A DNA stretch of 64,000 bases from positions 2,956,001 to 3,020,000 of the forward strand of contig NZ_CP152003.1 of assembly GCF_038595065.1 (NCBI RefSeq), written 5' to 3'. The number at the start of each line of letters is the position of its first letter. Position 1 is the stretch's first letter. The stretch comes from Sutcliffiella sp. FSL R7-0096 (lineage in GTDB: Bacteria > Bacillota > Bacilli > Bacillales > Bacillaceae_I). Positions 9,086 to 17,858 of the stretch are shown here, piece by piece. Position numbers and translations under genes: made by a program. Below the pieces are notes generated by a model, which was not told the DNA's origin, did no database searches, and saw only the letters and a list, made by a program, of their open reading frames with translations.

Positions 9086-9164
9086 CAAGTGAATAGTAAC
9101 AACCTTTGAGAAAAGAGCTTTCCAAAATGAAGACTCCCCCTCATCCAAGAGAGAGAAGGAGTCG

Positions 9165-9626
9165 TTACTCTGCAATCTCAACAATCAGTTCTATTTCGAT
9201 AGCCGTATTGTTTGGCAGCTGTGCCATGCCTACTGCAGAACGGGCATGTCTTCCTCTATCACCGAATACCTCAACAAGCAGGTCAGACGCACCGTTCATC
9301 ACTTTGGGCTGATCCGTAAAGTCTTCTGTACTATTGACGAACCCTAGCATTTTGACCACCTTTACCACTCTACTCAATTCGCCTAATTCATGCTTCAGGA
9401 CACTTAGCAAATTAAGCATCGACTGGCGGGATGCAAGATACCCTTCTTCAATGGTAAAATCCCTGCCCAATTTTCCATGATATTGGTCCACCCCCTGGCC
9501 AGCGGTGAAAATCAGGTTGCCCACTCTTACATGACTGACATAGTTACCGACTGAAGGACGGACATCTCTTAACTCAAGACCTAATTGTTTCAGCTTTTCC
9601 TCTGGAGTCATCAGCTTTTGTTCCAT
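9165..9626 (-). CDS. nbaF: RidA-family 2-aminomuconate deaminase
   Basis: 153 residues of the YjgF/YER057c/UK114 (RidA) fold with the family features NLIFTAGQGVDQ near residue 37 and a C-terminal GMAQLPNNTAIEIELIVEI. Related proteins in Pseudomonas nitrobenzoate and aminophenol pathways remove the amino group of 2-aminomuconate to give 4-oxalocrotonate plus ammonia. The start overlaps the upstream decarboxylase gene by 53 bp, implying translational coupling. Because RidA proteins also act on other imines and enamines, the assignment depends on this context. Confidence 0.82.
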   Translation of the reverse strand: MEQKLMTPEEKLKQLGLELRDVRPSVGNYVSHVRVGNLIFTAGQGVDQYHGKLGRDFTIEEGYLASRQSMLNLLSVLKHELGELSRVVKVVKMLGFVNSTEDFTDQPKVMNGASDLLVEVFGDRGRHARSAVGMAQLPNNTAIEIELIVEIAE

Positions 9627-10623
9627 AGTCGGTCTCCTTTATATTCAAAAATTCCAAAGCATTCTTCCCTAACAACAGATTTTTGTCCGATTCAGACAAG
9701 CCCTCCATCTGATCTATCACTTTTCCCGGTGCAATTTCCCGTAAAAGGAATGGATAATCAGACCCCATAATCACTTTATCGATACCGAATCGTTCAATCA
9801 GATATTTCATGGTTAGTGAATCATAGTTTAAAGAGTCGAAATAAAACTTTTTGGCATAATGACTAGGAGGATGTGTAGTAAGCCTGAGATGTGGCCATAC
9901 CTCCCACCCTTTATCCAAGCGCGGTAGTATATATGGGAAAGAACCTCCGCCATGAGCAAAACAGATTCTAAGGTTTGGGAACTTCTCCATTACCCCGCTC
10001 CAAATCAAACTTGCGGCAGCAAGAGCTGTCTCACTTGGCATTCCGATTGTGTACATAAAATTATGTCTTGGGGTACGGTCTTTCGCCATCGTTTCCCAAG
10101 GGTGAATAAAGAGAGGCACCTTCCACTCTTCTGCCATTTTAAAGAACTCTGTCAAATGCGGGGAATCCAGATTCTCTCCATTTACATTTGTTCCAATTTC
10201 TATACCCGCAAGTTTAAGGTCATGCATACACCTATCCATTTCCTGAATGGCAACCACCGTATCTTGAAGCGGTACAGTACCAAGACCAATGAATCTGTTA
10301 GGATATTCTTTTACTGTATCCGCGATAAAATCATTTTGAAGTTGTGCCATTTCAAGCGCCGCCTCTTTGTCAGCCCAATAAGAAAATGTCACGGGAATGG
10401 GAGAGAGTACTTGGATATCCACACCCTCTCTATCCATGTCCTGAATTCGTTTATGCGGACACCATACTTGATCGGTCACTTCACGAAAGACCTTTCCTGC
10501 AACCATGATGTTTGCTCCACATGTACAAGTCTGATGCAGTGTCGGCCAACGGTCACCACCATGTTTTTCTGCAAAATCAGGAAACTCCTTTGGAATGATG
10601 TGAGTATGGAAATCTATTCGCAT
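9574..10623 (-). CDS. nbaD: 2-amino-3-carboxymuconate 6-semialdehyde decarboxylase (ACMSD)
   Basis: Zinc-dependent amidohydrolase-fold decarboxylase that removes CO2 from 2-amino-3-carboxymuconate semialdehyde and so diverts it from spontaneous cyclisation to quinolinate. About 349 residues from the ATG at 10623. Metal-site motifs are DFHTHIIP at the N-terminus, LFIHPWE near residue 174, FAHGGGSFP near 225, and GSDYPF near 290. The start lies inside the last codons of the 3-hydroxyanthranilate dioxygenase gene, and the end overlaps nbaF by 53 bp, so these three genes form a tightly coupled block. Confidence 0.9.
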   Translation of the reverse strand: MRIDFHTHIIPKEFPDFAEKHGGDRWPTLHQTCTCGANIMVAGKVFREVTDQVWCPHKRIQDMDREGVDIQVLSPIPVTFSYWADKEAALEMAQLQNDFIADTVKEYPNRFIGLGTVPLQDTVVAIQEMDRCMHDLKLAGIEIGTNVNGENLDSPHLTEFFKMAEEWKVPLFIHPWETMAKDRTPRHNFMYTIGMPSETALAAASLIWSGVMEKFPNLRICFAHGGGSFPYILPRLDKGWEVWPHLRLTTHPPSHYAKKFYFDSLNYDSLTMKYLIERFGIDKVIMGSDYPFLLREIAPGKVIDQMEGLSESDKNLLLGKNALEFLNIKETDYGTKADDSRGKAETIRS

Positions 10624-11153
10624 TTCCACACATCTACTTCCTCTGGCATTACATGGCCGCAATGGTCACATGTGCGCAGTTCTTCGCTTCCATTGAACTC
10701 CTCTATCGCTCCCTTTACCTGTGTTTCAATATTGGTCAATTGAACCGTCACCCGGTGCATTTCCTCATTACAGTTATCACAGAACCAAACAAAGTCCTCT
10801 AGTTCCCCTTTGTCCCGTTTTCTTTCTAAAACAATTCCGTACGTATCCGCCACACGGTGCGGGGAATGGGGAACATTTGCCGGTAGCATAAACATTTCCC
10901 CTTCCTTGACCGTTACCACTTCACGTTCTCCATTATCATTGATGCATTCTACGTAGCAGTCCCCCTTAACCTGATAAAAGAATTCGTCCGATGGATCAAC
11001 ATGGAAATCCCTTCTTCTATTTGGTCCGCCAAGTAGCATCGCAATAAATTCAGAATCCTCCCAAAGAACTTTGTTATTAACCGGCGGCTTTAATAGATGT
11101 TTATTGTCCTCTATCACTTTCATAATGTTCATGGATCTCGTTTTCAATGCCAT
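10614..11153 (-). CDS. nbaC: 3-hydroxyanthranilate 3,4-dioxygenase
   Basis: Cupin-fold Fe(II) extradiol dioxygenase that opens the ring of 3-hydroxyanthranilate to 2-amino-3-carboxymuconate semialdehyde. 179 residues. The substrate and iron-binding motif RRRDFHVDPSDEFFYQ is near residue 46 and the second histidine lies in NVPHSPHR near 92. The bacterial-type C-terminal rubredoxin-like iron site is present as two CxxC pairs (CDNC near 125 and CDHC near 162). GAGGAGG precedes the ATG. A perfect cre site lies 23 bp upstream of the start. Confidence 0.93.
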   Translation of the reverse strand: MALKTRSMNIMKVIEDNKHLLKPPVNNKVLWEDSEFIAMLLGGPNRRRDFHVDPSDEFFYQVKGDCYVECINDNGEREVVTVKEGEMFMLPANVPHSPHRVADTYGIVLERKRDKGELEDFVWFCDNCNEEMHRVTVQLTNIETQVKGAIEEFNGSEELRTCDHCGHVMPEEVDVWKCE

Positions 11154-11175
11154 AGCTAATTCCTCCTCATTATTT

Positions 11176-11189
11176 TGTAAGCGCTGTCA
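11176..11189 (-). promoter_or_regulatory. cre site (CcpA) in front of nbaC
   Basis: TGTAAGCGCTGTCA matches the catabolite-responsive consensus TGWAANCGNTNWCA at every position. It overlaps the last codon of the IclR gene and precedes nbaC by 23 bp, where bound CcpA would block either initiation or elongation. This is inferred from the motif only. Confidence 0.6.
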
Positions 11190-11936
11190 AATTGCGCTAA
11201 TATAACCAAGCTCTTTTGATATTTGCCTGGATGTCCGCAAAACACTTTGAATGATGGCCTGCTTTTGCTGCCCCTGCATATAGGAAATGGGACCGACCAT
11301 ATTCAGTGCGGCCACAGTTTGCCCTGTATAAGAATGAATCGGAGCAGCAATTCCGTATAACCCCAATTCATTTTCATTATTACTGATGGCATACCCCTGT
11401 TCTCTTATTTCTTCAAGCTCTTTTTTTAACTTCTTCACACATGTAATAGTATTTGGCGCTCTTTGCAACAGGCCTTTGGAAATAGTAGGCTGGATGAATG
11501 ATGGATTGAAAGACAATAATATCTTTCCTGTACTTGTACAATATGCAGGCTTTCTGGCACCGACAAAAGTAGGAACAGGTACTGAATTTTTGGCTGAAAC
11601 CTTCAGGACAAACCTTACTTCTCCAGCATCAAACATACCGATATGGACCGTTCCATTGTATTGTCGGACAAGGTCCTCCACAATGGGAATCGCTTCGCTG
11701 TAAATTTCCTGCTGGTACATGACATGATTGCTCCACTCAAGCAACTTCCAGCCGAGCCGATACTTTTTTCTGCTGTCCTGTATTAGAATTCCTTCATGGC
11801 ATAGTGTACTGACAATATGATGCACCGTACTTACATTCATCCCCAATTTCTCTGCAATCTCCTGGTTACCCAAAACCGGCTCATTCCCTGTAAAACAGTC
11901 CAATATCTTTGCAACTTTCAGCACAGAGGATATCAT
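11187..11936 (-). CDS. IclR-family transcriptional regulator of the anthranilate cluster
   Basis: 249 residues: an N-terminal winged helix-turn-helix (residues 1-65, with NQEIAEKLGMNVSTVHHIV) and a C-terminal IclR effector-binding domain (about 75-245, with CTSTGKILLSF). IclR proteins often control aromatic catabolism and sense a pathway acid. It lies between the monooxygenase gene and nbaC on the same strand, so it is probably co-transcribed and controls the cluster. The effector (anthranilate, 3-hydroxyanthranilate or another) cannot be read from the sequence. Start at the ATG at 11936, with AAGGGGCGAAG upstream. Confidence 0.88.
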   Translation of the reverse strand: MISSVLKVAKILDCFTGNEPVLGNQEIAEKLGMNVSTVHHIVSTLCHEGILIQDSRKKYRLGWKLLEWSNHVMYQQEIYSEAIPIVEDLVRQYNGTVHIGMFDAGEVRFVLKVSAKNSVPVPTFVGARKPAYCTSTGKILLSFNPSFIQPTISKGLLQRAPNTITCVKKLKKELEEIREQGYAISNNENELGLYGIAAPIHSYTGQTVAALNMVGPISYMQGQQKQAIIQSVLRTSRQISKELGYISAI

Positions 11937-12028
11937 GTCTTCGCCCCTTTTTCATCAAAGTTCCACAATAAGTGTCAGAATATATGTAATATTCTAATAT
12001 TTATACAAAGAACGCCAATTTCCTCTAA

Positions 12029-13504
12029 TTATATGAGATTTATTTCTGTTTTTTCTGTATTCTTAAGAGCTTGTTCAGCCATGTCGAATTTATTTTTCCG
12101 TTTATATTGATTGTAAAAAATCGCTCTTTTTCTGATTGGATCTCCCGTATAGTAGCGCTCATATTGTAGCAGTCGTTGTCCGAATGCTTCTCCGCAAAGG
12201 TCCCACGCCAACTTAAATATTCGAACACGTTCTTCTGCTGAAACCCCTTCCCTTCCACCAAAATACTTGTCCAGATCAGGACGCAATTCCGAATTTTCGA
12301 AGTCGGCACCAGTAGGGGACATTAACAGGCCACCAGCCCCAATAATTTGCATCACTTCAATTGCCCGAGGATACATTTTCGGTAAGAGACCTCTGATTGT
12401 TTCAAGAGGTGCCGGCGCCGGACGATATTCTCCATCCTTTGTCACTTCATACTCATATTCAGACACACGTAATAATGCTCGTATTGTTTCCACTGCCTGA
12501 ACCAGCTCGCCAAGATCATTTTGCACATTCAAAAATCCGTCTACTCCGATGGAATCAGCCACTTTACACGCGACCTCCGTTGCAAAGGCCAGCTTCACAT
12601 ACCCTCTGACACCAGATTGATGGGCTGGTTGCTGAGCAATTCCTGTCATTGGATATAAGGAATTGGCCGCTTCCACATTGTTATACATGAACACCCTGTC
12701 CCACGGCACCAATACATCATCAAACGCAAGGATGGCATCCATTTCTTCGTACCTCGAGGCCAATGGATGATCAAATACGGACCGCTTTCCATCTTGCATA
12801 GGTTCCCTGCAGATAATCCGTAAACCAGGTGTATCGATAGGAATCGCGAAGGCCAATGCATAACGCTCATCTCCAGCTTGAAAGCCCGGGAAGGAGTAGA
12901 TGATTACTTCGTCTGTAATAGGAGCCAATGTTGCCAACATTTTAGCACCTCTGACAACTAACCCACCCTTTGATTCTTTTACAGTCCCTAAGTGGGTAAA
13001 CAAATCCTTTTGTTCATAGGAAGCTTTACTTCTATCATTTTGTGGATTTATAATGGCGTGTGTTAAGAACAGATCATTATCCCTGATATGGCGGTAATAG
13101 TTTCTTATATTTACGGACCAATCCGGGTTATATTTATCCAAGAACCAGGAGTTGCTTGCCATGGAGGTGACCACTACATTCAAGAAATCAGGGGTTCTTC
13201 CCATCAGGCCGAATGTAGCTCTTGCATATGCTTCAAATAGTCTGCTGCGGGCCATAAGATCTTCCTGCGACCTTGGAACAAGGAACGCATTGTTTACCCG
13301 CTCCCCTGTCTCTTCACAAACATGCGTAATTTTGTCCTGGTACTCTGGATCAAACTGGAGATCATAAAGTTTGGCAATTTCATGAATCGGCTGTTTGAAT
13401 ACATCTTCATTATACAAATCCTCCACTTTTCTTCCCCCAAGCCACACTTCGGGCTTTCTGGATTTCAAAGCGTTAATGTATTGCTCACCTGTCCTAATTC
13501 CCAT
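12029..13504 (-). CDS. geoA: FADH2-dependent anthranilate 3-monooxygenase, oxygenase component (HpaB family)
   Basis: Flavin-dependent aromatic hydroxylase of the 4-hydroxyphenylacetate 3-monooxygenase (HpaB) family, about 491 residues, the usual length. Family stretches include [17 protein letters not shown] at the N-terminus, NPQNDRSK near residue 157, [13 protein letters not shown] near 187, and [13 protein letters not shown] near 278. The context of 3-hydroxyanthranilate genes fits the anthranilate 3-monooxygenase described in Geobacillus thermodenitrificans (GeoA, EC 1.14.14.8) better than 4-hydroxyphenylacetate. A GTG/ATG pair lies at the start; ATG 13504 has GGGGG eight bases upstream. 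No flavin reductase gene is visible in the window, although the enzyme needs reduced FAD. Confidence 0.8.
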   Translation of the reverse strand: MGIRTGEQYINALKSRKPEVWLGGRKVEDLYNEDVFKQPIHEIAKLYDLQFDPEYQDKITHVCEETGERVNNAFLVPRSQEDLMARSRLFEAYARATFGLMGRTPDFLNVVVTSMASNSWFLDKYNPDWSVNIRNYYRHIRDNDLFLTHAIINPQNDRSKASYEQKDLFTHLGTVKESKGGLVVRGAKMLATLAPITDEVIIYSFPGFQAGDERYALAFAIPIDTPGLRIICREPMQDGKRSVFDHPLASRYEEMDAILAFDDVLVPWDRVFMYNNVEAANSLYPMTGIAQQPAHQSGVRGYVKLAFATEVACKVADSIGVDGFLNVQNDLGELVQAVETIRALLRVSEYEYEVTKDGEYRPAPAPLETIRGLLPKMYPRAIEVMQIIGAGGLLMSPTGADFENSELRPDLDKYFGGREGVSAEERVRIFKLAWDLCGEAFGQRLLQYERYYTGDPIRKRAIFYNQYKRKNKFDMAEQALKNTEKTEINLI

Positions 13505-13538
13505 CACGTTTCCCCCTTTTATGTATAAGTCAATTATT

Positions 13539-13552
13539 TGTAATCGCTTTCA
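13539..13552 (-). promoter_or_regulatory. cre site (CcpA) in the geoA leader
   Basis: On the minus strand the sequence is TGAAAGCGATTACA, a perfect match to TGWAANCGNTNWCA. It lies 35 bp upstream of the geoA start and about 50 bp downstream of the predicted promoter -10 box, a position typical of repression by road-block. Confidence 0.7.
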
Positions 13553-13603
13553 AAAATAGTTATGTTACTTTCCGATGAAGTTCTCACCTCCAGTGAAACT
13601 TTC

Positions 13604-13632
13604 TTTTTATACTATAGGTCTTATGATTTATC
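13604..13632 (-). promoter_or_regulatory. SigA-type promoter of the anthranilate cluster
   Basis: Minus-strand -35 TTGATA (13632-13627) and -10 TATAAA (13609-13604) with a 17 bp spacer, about 100 bp before geoA. It is the best promoter candidate for the cluster. Confidence 0.5.
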
Positions 13633-13711
13633 AAAACAATCTAAAAATTTCAAATAGTGAAATTTAATTACTTTTTTTGACGAAAACTGTTTTCAGACTT
13701 TTTAATATAAA

Positions 13712-13853
13712 GGCTCTGTTAAACACCGCTGTTGATTTCCGCACCGGGCTTCGCGTTCCGCGGGGCTTTTGTGGAGCGGCTTTGCCTGCGGGGTCTCCGC
13801 TAACCGCTACCTCCCGCCGGAGTCTGCGCCTTTTGCTTTAATTTACAGTTAAA
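13712..13853 (+). repeat. Dispersed GC-rich repeat, copy 2
   Basis: GGCTCTGTTAAACACCGCTGT followed by a GC-rich body containing GGGGCTTTTGTGGAGC and CTCCCGCCGGAGTCTGCGCC. It lies in the 462 bp gap 13505-13966, between the geoA promoter and the L,D-transpeptidase terminator. The terminal arm is less well preserved on the right (TTTACAGTTAAA) than in other copies. The rest of the gap holds only the promoter, cre site and terminator listed separately. Confidence 0.75.
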
Positions 13854-13890
13854 TATCTCACTGAAATCAAAAAAACCTTTAAGCCAATTT

Positions 13891-13935
13891 AAAAAGACCC
13901 AGCCCTCTTCCATCTAGAAAGAACTGGATCTTTAT
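13891..13935 (-). terminator. Intrinsic terminator after the L,D-transpeptidase gene
   Basis: Minus-strand stem AAAGATCCAG pairing with CTGGGTCTTT (one G-T pair), with a loop of about 21 bases, followed by TTTTT. It lies 30 bp beyond the stop codon. Confidence 0.6.
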
Positions 13936-13966
13936 ATACAAGTAGTTATGATTCTTTTGTTACGCC

Positions 13967-14473
13967 TTACCTCAACACACCCTTTTCCATCCCTAGATCT
14001 TCAAAAGATCTCCCTGTCTTGACAATCCATATTTTCGTCCCGATCGGCACTCTGTCGAACAATGCTTCTACATTTTTATTTTCCAGTCGTATGCAACCTT
14101 GGGTGACATATCCTCCTATGGAATATGGATTATTTGTGCCGTGAACACCATAGGTACGTCCGTCGGTATCCTCTGCATCAAATCCGATCCATCTTGTACC
14201 AAGGGGATTTTTCGGATCGCCTCCAGCGATGTCTTTTTTACGATAATAAGGATTGATTGCCTTTACGGTGATAGTGAATTCGCCTTCCGGAGTAAGTTCT
14301 TTAGATTTTCCTGTGGCCACTGTATGGACCTCTTTCAGTTCTTCTCCTTGAAAATAGGCAAGTTGATTTGTCTGTTTGTTAACGATAATATAAGGATCGC
14401 CTGGAAGAGGGTTTGGTCCAAGCGGCCAGAGCGGTGATGTCACCAATGCAAAGATCAAAGTAAAAATGAACAT
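13967..14473 (-). CDS. L,D-transpeptidase (YkuD family), secreted
   Basis: 168 residues: a short signal peptide (residues 1-18) and a YkuD catalytic domain. The active-site block is HGTNNPYSIGGYVTQGCIRL, with the nucleophile cysteine near residue 136 and the conserved histidine near 119. The family forms 3-3 cross-links in peptidoglycan or attaches proteins, and several Bacillus members are spore-associated. The LysM domain found in B. subtilis YkuD is missing, so binding to the wall would rely on the catalytic domain. It has its own terminator and seems to be a single-gene unit. Confidence 0.88.
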   Translation of the reverse strand: MFIFTLIFALVTSPLWPLGPNPLPGDPYIIVNKQTNQLAYFQGEELKEVHTVATGKSKELTPEGEFTITVKAINPYYRKKDIAGGDPKNPLGTRWIGFDAEDTDGRTYGVHGTNNPYSIGGYVTQGCIRLENKNVEALFDRVPIGTKIWIVKTGRSFEDLGMEKGVLR

Positions 14474-14530
14474 CTTTCTACCACCTGCCTTTTAAGTATA
14501 GTGTGGTTGAAAGCTGTACATTCCATTCGT

Positions 14531-15496
14531 TTACTCAGAATTTTCCAATCCGATGAAATCACTTTTAAGTATTAAATATTGCTCAAATTCTTTTAGAAGA
14601 TGACGAAGTGCCGCTCTCGTCTCAAACTCTTCACGGGATTGTGGCAGTGACATATCCTGAAATGTTTTGTGCATGTCACGCAAGCGCTGTAAAAATAGGT
14701 AAGCTGTATTGCCAGCATGGATGGCATGCTCGAGATCCTCAATAAAATCAGCCACAATATGTGCCTGCTCTACATCGTGTTCAATGGTTGCAACAATGGG
14801 GAGCATCCTTTCCATGACATCTAACTGCTTCTCCCTCATTTTAAAATAAAAATAGTGATGATTTTCTTCCCGCTTGAAGTGATTTTCTACATCGCGGAAG
14901 GCCAAGCTCTTCGCTTCCTTCAATATTTTATTCGTTTCCGGAATCTCATGCCCATCCCACCCGCGATCTCCGTGTCGAAGAAAATGGGCTATTTCTGTAA
15001 ACACCTTATGGAAATTCTCTTCTATTTTCAGTTGATAGCTCTTCAATTCCTTTTCCACACTTGGCATGTATGTATTTAGAATTAGCGCAACCCCAATTCC
15101 AATGGAAATGATGCTTAATTCGTTAATAACCAGTCCTATTGAAAAGGCCTCCACCGAATATACATGAAGTAGAATAACCGAACTGGTAGCTATCCCTTCT
15201 GTAATTTTCAGCATTACTGTAACAGGTATAAAAAATAACAATAGCAATGCAATGGAAGCCGGATTGTACCCCAACAGTTCAAAGAATACATAGCCAAATA
15301 ACAGACTTAAAGAACATGCGAAGAAACGAGCAGTCGCCACTTTCCATGACTTCCGTACTGTATTTTGAATACAGAGGATCGCAATGATCCCGGCTGATGC
15401 ATAAAAGTCCAAACTCAACAGCTGGGCAATACTAATTGCAATCCCTGTCCCCAAAGCAGTTTTGGCTGTCCGATAGCCAATCTTAAATTTTCTCAT
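14531..15496 (-). CDS. yqjA: Aromatic acid exporter-family membrane protein, YqjA-like
   Basis: 321 residues: an N-terminal membrane half (about six short helices in residues 10-145) and a soluble, mainly helical C-terminal half rich in charged residues. This matches the ArAE (DUF939) family and B. subtilis YqjA in length and in the opening RTAKTALGTGIAISIAQLL. Position also fits: in B. subtilis yqjA follows the artPQR (yqiXYZ) genes, whose homologues are just upstream here. Its substrate is unknown. A link to export of aromatic acids from the neighbouring catabolic cluster is only a thought. Confidence 0.8.
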   Translation of the reverse strand: MRKFKIGYRTAKTALGTGIAISIAQLLSLDFYASAGIIAILCIQNTVRKSWKVATARFFACSLSLLFGYVFFELLGYNPASIALLLLFFIPVTVMLKITEGIATSSVILLHVYSVEAFSIGLVINELSIISIGIGVALILNTYMPSVEKELKSYQLKIEENFHKVFTEIAHFLRHGDRGWDGHEIPETNKILKEAKSLAFRDVENHFKREENHHYFYFKMREKQLDVMERMLPIVATIEHDVEQAHIVADFIEDLEHAIHAGNTAYLFLQRLRDMHKTFQDMSLPQSREEFETRAALRHLLKEFEQYLILKSDFIGLENSE

Positions 15497-15576
15497 ACTT
15501 CAAACTCTCCCGACTTTCGTTTGTTCAATGTATCACATAGTCCTACTATACAGGAAAATTGGAGGGAGGTGTTTAA

Positions 15577-17451
15577 TTAACCGTTATTTAATAGCTCCTC
15601 AAATTCATCAACGAGCTCCTCATACCTTTTCAGCGACTCCTCAATCGGCTCTTTTTTACTCATATCTACTCCTGCTCGCTTTAATATTTCAATTGGTGGT
15701 AGGCTGCCACCTGAAGAGAATAGTTCTTTGAGTATTTTATTTTGCGCATCAGCCCCGCCAGCCTCAAGTTGCTCCGCAAGTGCAGCCGAAGCGGCAAAGC
15801 TTGTTGCATACTGATAAGTATAGAAGCTTGAATGGAAGAAGTGTGGAACTCTGGCCCATTCCATGGCAATTTCCTTGTCCACTTCTATGCTTTTCCCATA
15901 ATACTTCTTATTCAAATCAAAATAGACTGATTTGATGGCATCAGCATGCAAAGATTCTTCCTTTTGTCCCATTTCATGCATGATCTTTTCAAACTCAGCA
16001 AATTGAGTTTGACGGAAAAGTGTGACACGGAAATCTTCTAAGTATTGATAAAGAGCATGAAGCTTTTCCTCCTTGGTTTTCGCCTCGTCCATCAATTGCT
16101 TATGAAGTAGATGCTCTTGCAACGTAGATGAAACTTCTGCCGTAAATGTCACATACCTTGCATCCTGGTAGCGTTGATTCTTATTGGAGAAATAAGAATG
16201 CATCGCATGCCCCATTTCATGAGCAAGGGTCAATACATCACTTGGCAGCCCTTGATAATTCAATAATACAAATGGATGGGAGTCATATGAACCGATTTGA
16301 TAGGCGCCCGTTGCTTTACCTGGTGTGTTATAGACATCCACCCAATTGGAGGAAAGGCCTTTTGTTAGTGTTTTTAAGTAAGTTTCCCCTATCGGCGACA
16401 GTCCTTTTATGACAATATCCTTTGCATCTTCATAAGGTATCTTTTCATCGGGTGTATAAGGAGATGGTGCAGATAAATCGTACATATGCATCGCATCTAT
16501 CCCAACATATTTCTCTTTTAACTTAAGGTACCTATGCAATAGTGGAAGGCCACCTTCCACCGTCTCAATGAGCTGTGTGTATACTTTCGGATCAATATCG
16601 TTTCCTTCCAAATGTGCTTCAAGTGAGGAAGGATAATTTCTCGTTGACGCAAAGAAGTTGTTCGCTTTCACAATATTAGCAAGCATCGAAGCAAAAGTAT
16701 CTTGATAATTTTCAAGTGTGTGATAATACGTCTGGAAAGCAGCCTTCCTCACTTCCCTATCATTGCTGGACATATAGACTGAATATAAAGGTGCTGACAT
16801 TTCATAGACTTTGTCCCTTATTGTAAAGTTTGGCAAGACAAGATCTTTTGACATCATTTTAAAAAGCTCACTCGGTGCATTTACAAATGGCATCGTCTTT
16901 ATCAGCATCTTCTCCATTTCGGGAGGCAAGGAATGAATCTTTTCATCATAAGTGTCTTTCAGATGATTGTAATATTGCTTTAGTTTGGGACTTTCCATGA
17001 GGCTATCCCATTTGTCCTTGTCTATTGCTTGCAATTCATTGGAGAACCATGCCGTCCGCTCCACCACATACATCATCATATTTTGTCCCTCATCCGATAA
17101 CGCTTGTGCAGATGTGTTACTAATATCCACATCAAGATTGATGCGTGAATAGACAAAGATTTTCTCCATCAACCGGAACAGCTCAAAGTAATCCTCCAAT
17201 AAGTGTAGGATTTGCTTGTCGCTATCAAGTTTTTCTTCCTTTTTGGCAAAACGATCTGCCAGTTTTTTGGCCTTGTAGACATCCTGCTTCCATTGCGTTT
17301 CATTTTTATAAAGGGTCTGAAGATTCCATTTGTATTCAGATGGGATTTCAGAGCGTGATTTGTAGGCCGGGCTTTCTGCGTAGGTGAATGTTGAAGTGAA
17401 GCCGAGCATGATAGTCATGAAGATGGTCGTGATGATCCGTGTCGTTTTCAT
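15577..17451 (-). CDS. Oligoendopeptidase F-type M3 peptidase with a signal peptide
   Basis: Zinc metallopeptidase of the M3B family (PepF), 624 residues. The zinc motif LAHEMGHAMHSYFS lies near residue 411, with the third ligand glutamate about 25-30 residues later (FTAEVSSTLQEHLL). Unlike ordinary cytoplasmic PepF, the first ~26 residues form a clear Sec signal peptide (MKTTRIITTIFMTIM..., likely cleaved after TYA), so this version should act outside the membrane on extracellular oligopeptides. It is flanked by yqjA downstream (80 bp) and by a 407 bp gap with a tandem repeat upstream. Confidence 0.88.
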   Translation of the reverse strand: MKTTRIITTIFMTIMLGFTSTFTYAESPAYKSRSEIPSEYKWNLQTLYKNETQWKQDVYKAKKLADRFAKKEEKLDSDKQILHLLEDYFELFRLMEKIFVYSRINLDVDISNTSAQALSDEGQNMMMYVVERTAWFSNELQAIDKDKWDSLMESPKLKQYYNHLKDTYDEKIHSLPPEMEKMLIKTMPFVNAPSELFKMMSKDLVLPNFTIRDKVYEMSAPLYSVYMSSNDREVRKAAFQTYYHTLENYQDTFASMLANIVKANNFFASTRNYPSSLEAHLEGNDIDPKVYTQLIETVEGGLPLLHRYLKLKEKYVGIDAMHMYDLSAPSPYTPDEKIPYEDAKDIVIKGLSPIGETYLKTLTKGLSSNWVDVYNTPGKATGAYQIGSYDSHPFVLLNYQGLPSDVLTLAHEMGHAMHSYFSNKNQRYQDARYVTFTAEVSSTLQEHLLHKQLMDEAKTKEEKLHALYQYLEDFRVTLFRQTQFAEFEKIMHEMGQKEESLHADAIKSVYFDLNKKYYGKSIEVDKEIAMEWARVPHFFHSSFYTYQYATSFAASAALAEQLEAGGADAQNKILKELFSSGGSLPPIEILKRAGVDMSKKEPIEESLKRYEELVDEFEELLNNG

Positions 17452-17564
17452 CGTGGTCCTCCCTTAGTTTTCTGCTAAGGGTTAGTGTTTGTTTTCCAGC
17501 TTTTTCTATACATTTCGTTTTGGTGGGTTGTGAGTCTTGGGAAAAAGTAGATTTCGGGTGGAGG

Positions 17565-17816
17565 ATGAAGACACTATTGGAATGGATTTTGTGATGAAAG
17601 TGTCTTCATAAGGTGCATGAAGACACTATTGGTGTGGATTTCACGGTGAAATTGTCATCATAAGCTGCATGAAGACACTATTGGTGTGGATTTCACGGTG
17701 AAAGTGTCTTCATAAGCTGCATGAAGACACTCTCGGGATGAATTTCCACATGAAAGTGTCTTCATAAGCTACATGAAGACACTCTCGGGATAAATTTCCT
17801 CATAAAAGTGTCTTCA
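17565..17816. repeat. Five tandem 52 bp units of hairpin-forming sequence
   Basis: Units start with ATGAAGACAC at 17565, 17617, 17669, 17721 and 17773, exactly 52 bp apart. Most units end in GTGTCTTCAT, complementary to their start, so each can fold into a hairpin. The short linker AAGCTGC between units also lets GTGTCTTCAT pair with the next unit's ATGAAGACAC (10 bp arms, 7 base loop). The middle of the unit varies between two types (ATTGGTGTGGATTTC and CTCGGGATGAATTTC). The array fills most of the gap between the PepF-like gene and msrA, and I see no gene in it. Confidence 0.9.
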
Positions 17817-17858
17817 AGTTTATGCTAAAGATAACGATAAAGCAGCGTGCAAATCCCG

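Noticed and set aside
12029-13504. HpaB-family enzyme as 4-hydroxyphenylacetate 3-monooxygenase
   Set aside because: No homoprotocatechuate genes are present. All neighbours handle 3-hydroxyanthranilate and its products, so anthranilate hydroxylation fits better.
17565-17816. Regularly spaced repeats that could be read as a CRISPR array
   Set aside because: The spacers are similar to each other (two types only), the whole 52 bp unit is repeated, and no cas genes are nearby.
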